DNA from: Limnohabitans sp. Rim8
GTDB taxonomy: Bacteria; Pseudomonadota; Gammaproteobacteria; Burkholderiales; Burkholderiaceae_C
Reading direction: 5' to 3'
NCBI GenBank assembly: GCA_945901045.1
Contig: CAMDKK010000025.1
Span: forward strand, 1 to 53,057
Length of the DNA: 53,057 nt
Part shown: positions 52,882 to 53,057 of the stretch, one piece after another
Layout: every line of letters begins with the position of its first letter
Position numbering within the stretch: the stretch's first letter is position 1
Translations under genes and position numbers: made by a program
Notes under the pieces: model-generated
Database searches by the model: none
Seen by the model: only the letters and a program-made list of their open reading frames with translations
What the model was told of the DNA's origin: nothing

Positions 52882-53057
52882 ATGGGAAAAGAGAAATTTG
52901 AACGGACCAAGCCGCACGTGAACGTGGGCACCATTGGTCACGTTGACCACGGTAAGACCACGCTGACTGCGGCCATCACGACCGTGTTGGCAGCCAAGTT
53001 TGGCGGTTCTGCTAAAGCGTACGACCAGATCGACGCGGCGCCCGAAGAAAAGGCGCG
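52882..53057 (+). CDS. tuf: Elongation factor Tu (5' part only)
   Basis: The first 58 codons are present before the window ends. It starts [20 protein letters not shown] and has the P-loop GHVDHGKT at residues 19-26. The ATG follows TTTGGAGAATTGAA. It delivers aminoacyl-tRNA to the ribosome and is the last visible gene of the str operon. Confidence 0.97.
   Translation, partial: MGKEKFERTKPHVNVGTIGHVDHGKTTLTAAITTVLAAKFGGSAKAYDQIDAAPEEKA

Overview
The window is about 53 kb of chromosome from a betaproteobacterium, most likely a freshwater Comamonadaceae (Burkholderiales; Limnohabitans-like). The evidence is moderate GC content, Bug-type solute receptors without partner permeases, glnK-amtB behind a TorF-type porin, a Mg-type HemB beside HemJ, and an rpsL-rpsG-fusA-tuf string. 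The lineage is inferred from gene content and protein resemblance recalled from memory, not from a search. No tRNA, rRNA, CRISPR array, prophage or insertion sequence was found.

Layout. 1-3.8 kb: the 5' part of comM (minus), then torF-glnK-amtB (plus) behind a well-formed sigma-54 promoter with NtrC-like sites. 3.9-10.6 kb: a TRAP transporter (QMP), an SMP-30 lactonase, glcE and glcF (no glcD in the window), and a YciI-like protein. 10.8-14.2 kb: a lone AAA/DUF4143 ATPase whose start lies in a perfect palindrome, then a Bug receptor divergent from an NhaR-like LysR regulator. 14.2-20.2 kb (minus): a heavy-metal RND efflux operon (outer-membrane protein, adaptor, pump) ending in a small PII-like protein. 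20.3-26 kb: glutathione peroxidase, lplT with a DMT transporter, divergent alr, a second DMT transporter and a TauE/SafE transporter.

26.3-30.8 kb: a GMC oxidoreductase, mmsA and a divergent LysR regulator with a dyad operator. 30.8-32.3 kb: a yybP-ykoY type manganese riboswitch in front of a TerC/YjbE membrane protein and an unrecognised 151-residue protein. 32.4-34.1 kb: a nitroreductase translationally coupled to a Bug receptor. 34.1-38.9 kb (minus): a compact operon of TtuC-like tartrate dehydrogenase, Bug receptor, D-tartrate dehydratase, and an argininosuccinate-lyase-like enzyme with a clear export signal. This operon is the most unusual system in the window. 39-44.2 kb: marC, sppA, an SDR/MaoC pair, an HCCA-isomerase-like protein and a dienelactone hydrolase.

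44.3-49.3 kb: hemB and hemJ diverge around a strong candidate small RNA (good promoter, C-rich anti-Shine-Dalgarno loop, rho-independent terminator), followed by a VanZ-like protein, a 2Fe-2S ferredoxin-like protein, an alpha/beta hydrolase and a PBP5-type carboxypeptidase. 49.3-53.06 kb: the str operon, with a duplicated hairpin between fusA and the truncated tuf.

The overall picture is a free-living heterotroph that takes up organic acids (TRAP, three Bug receptors, tartrate and glycolate enzymes), manages ammonium, manganese and other metals, and carries housekeeping genes for cell wall, heme and translation.
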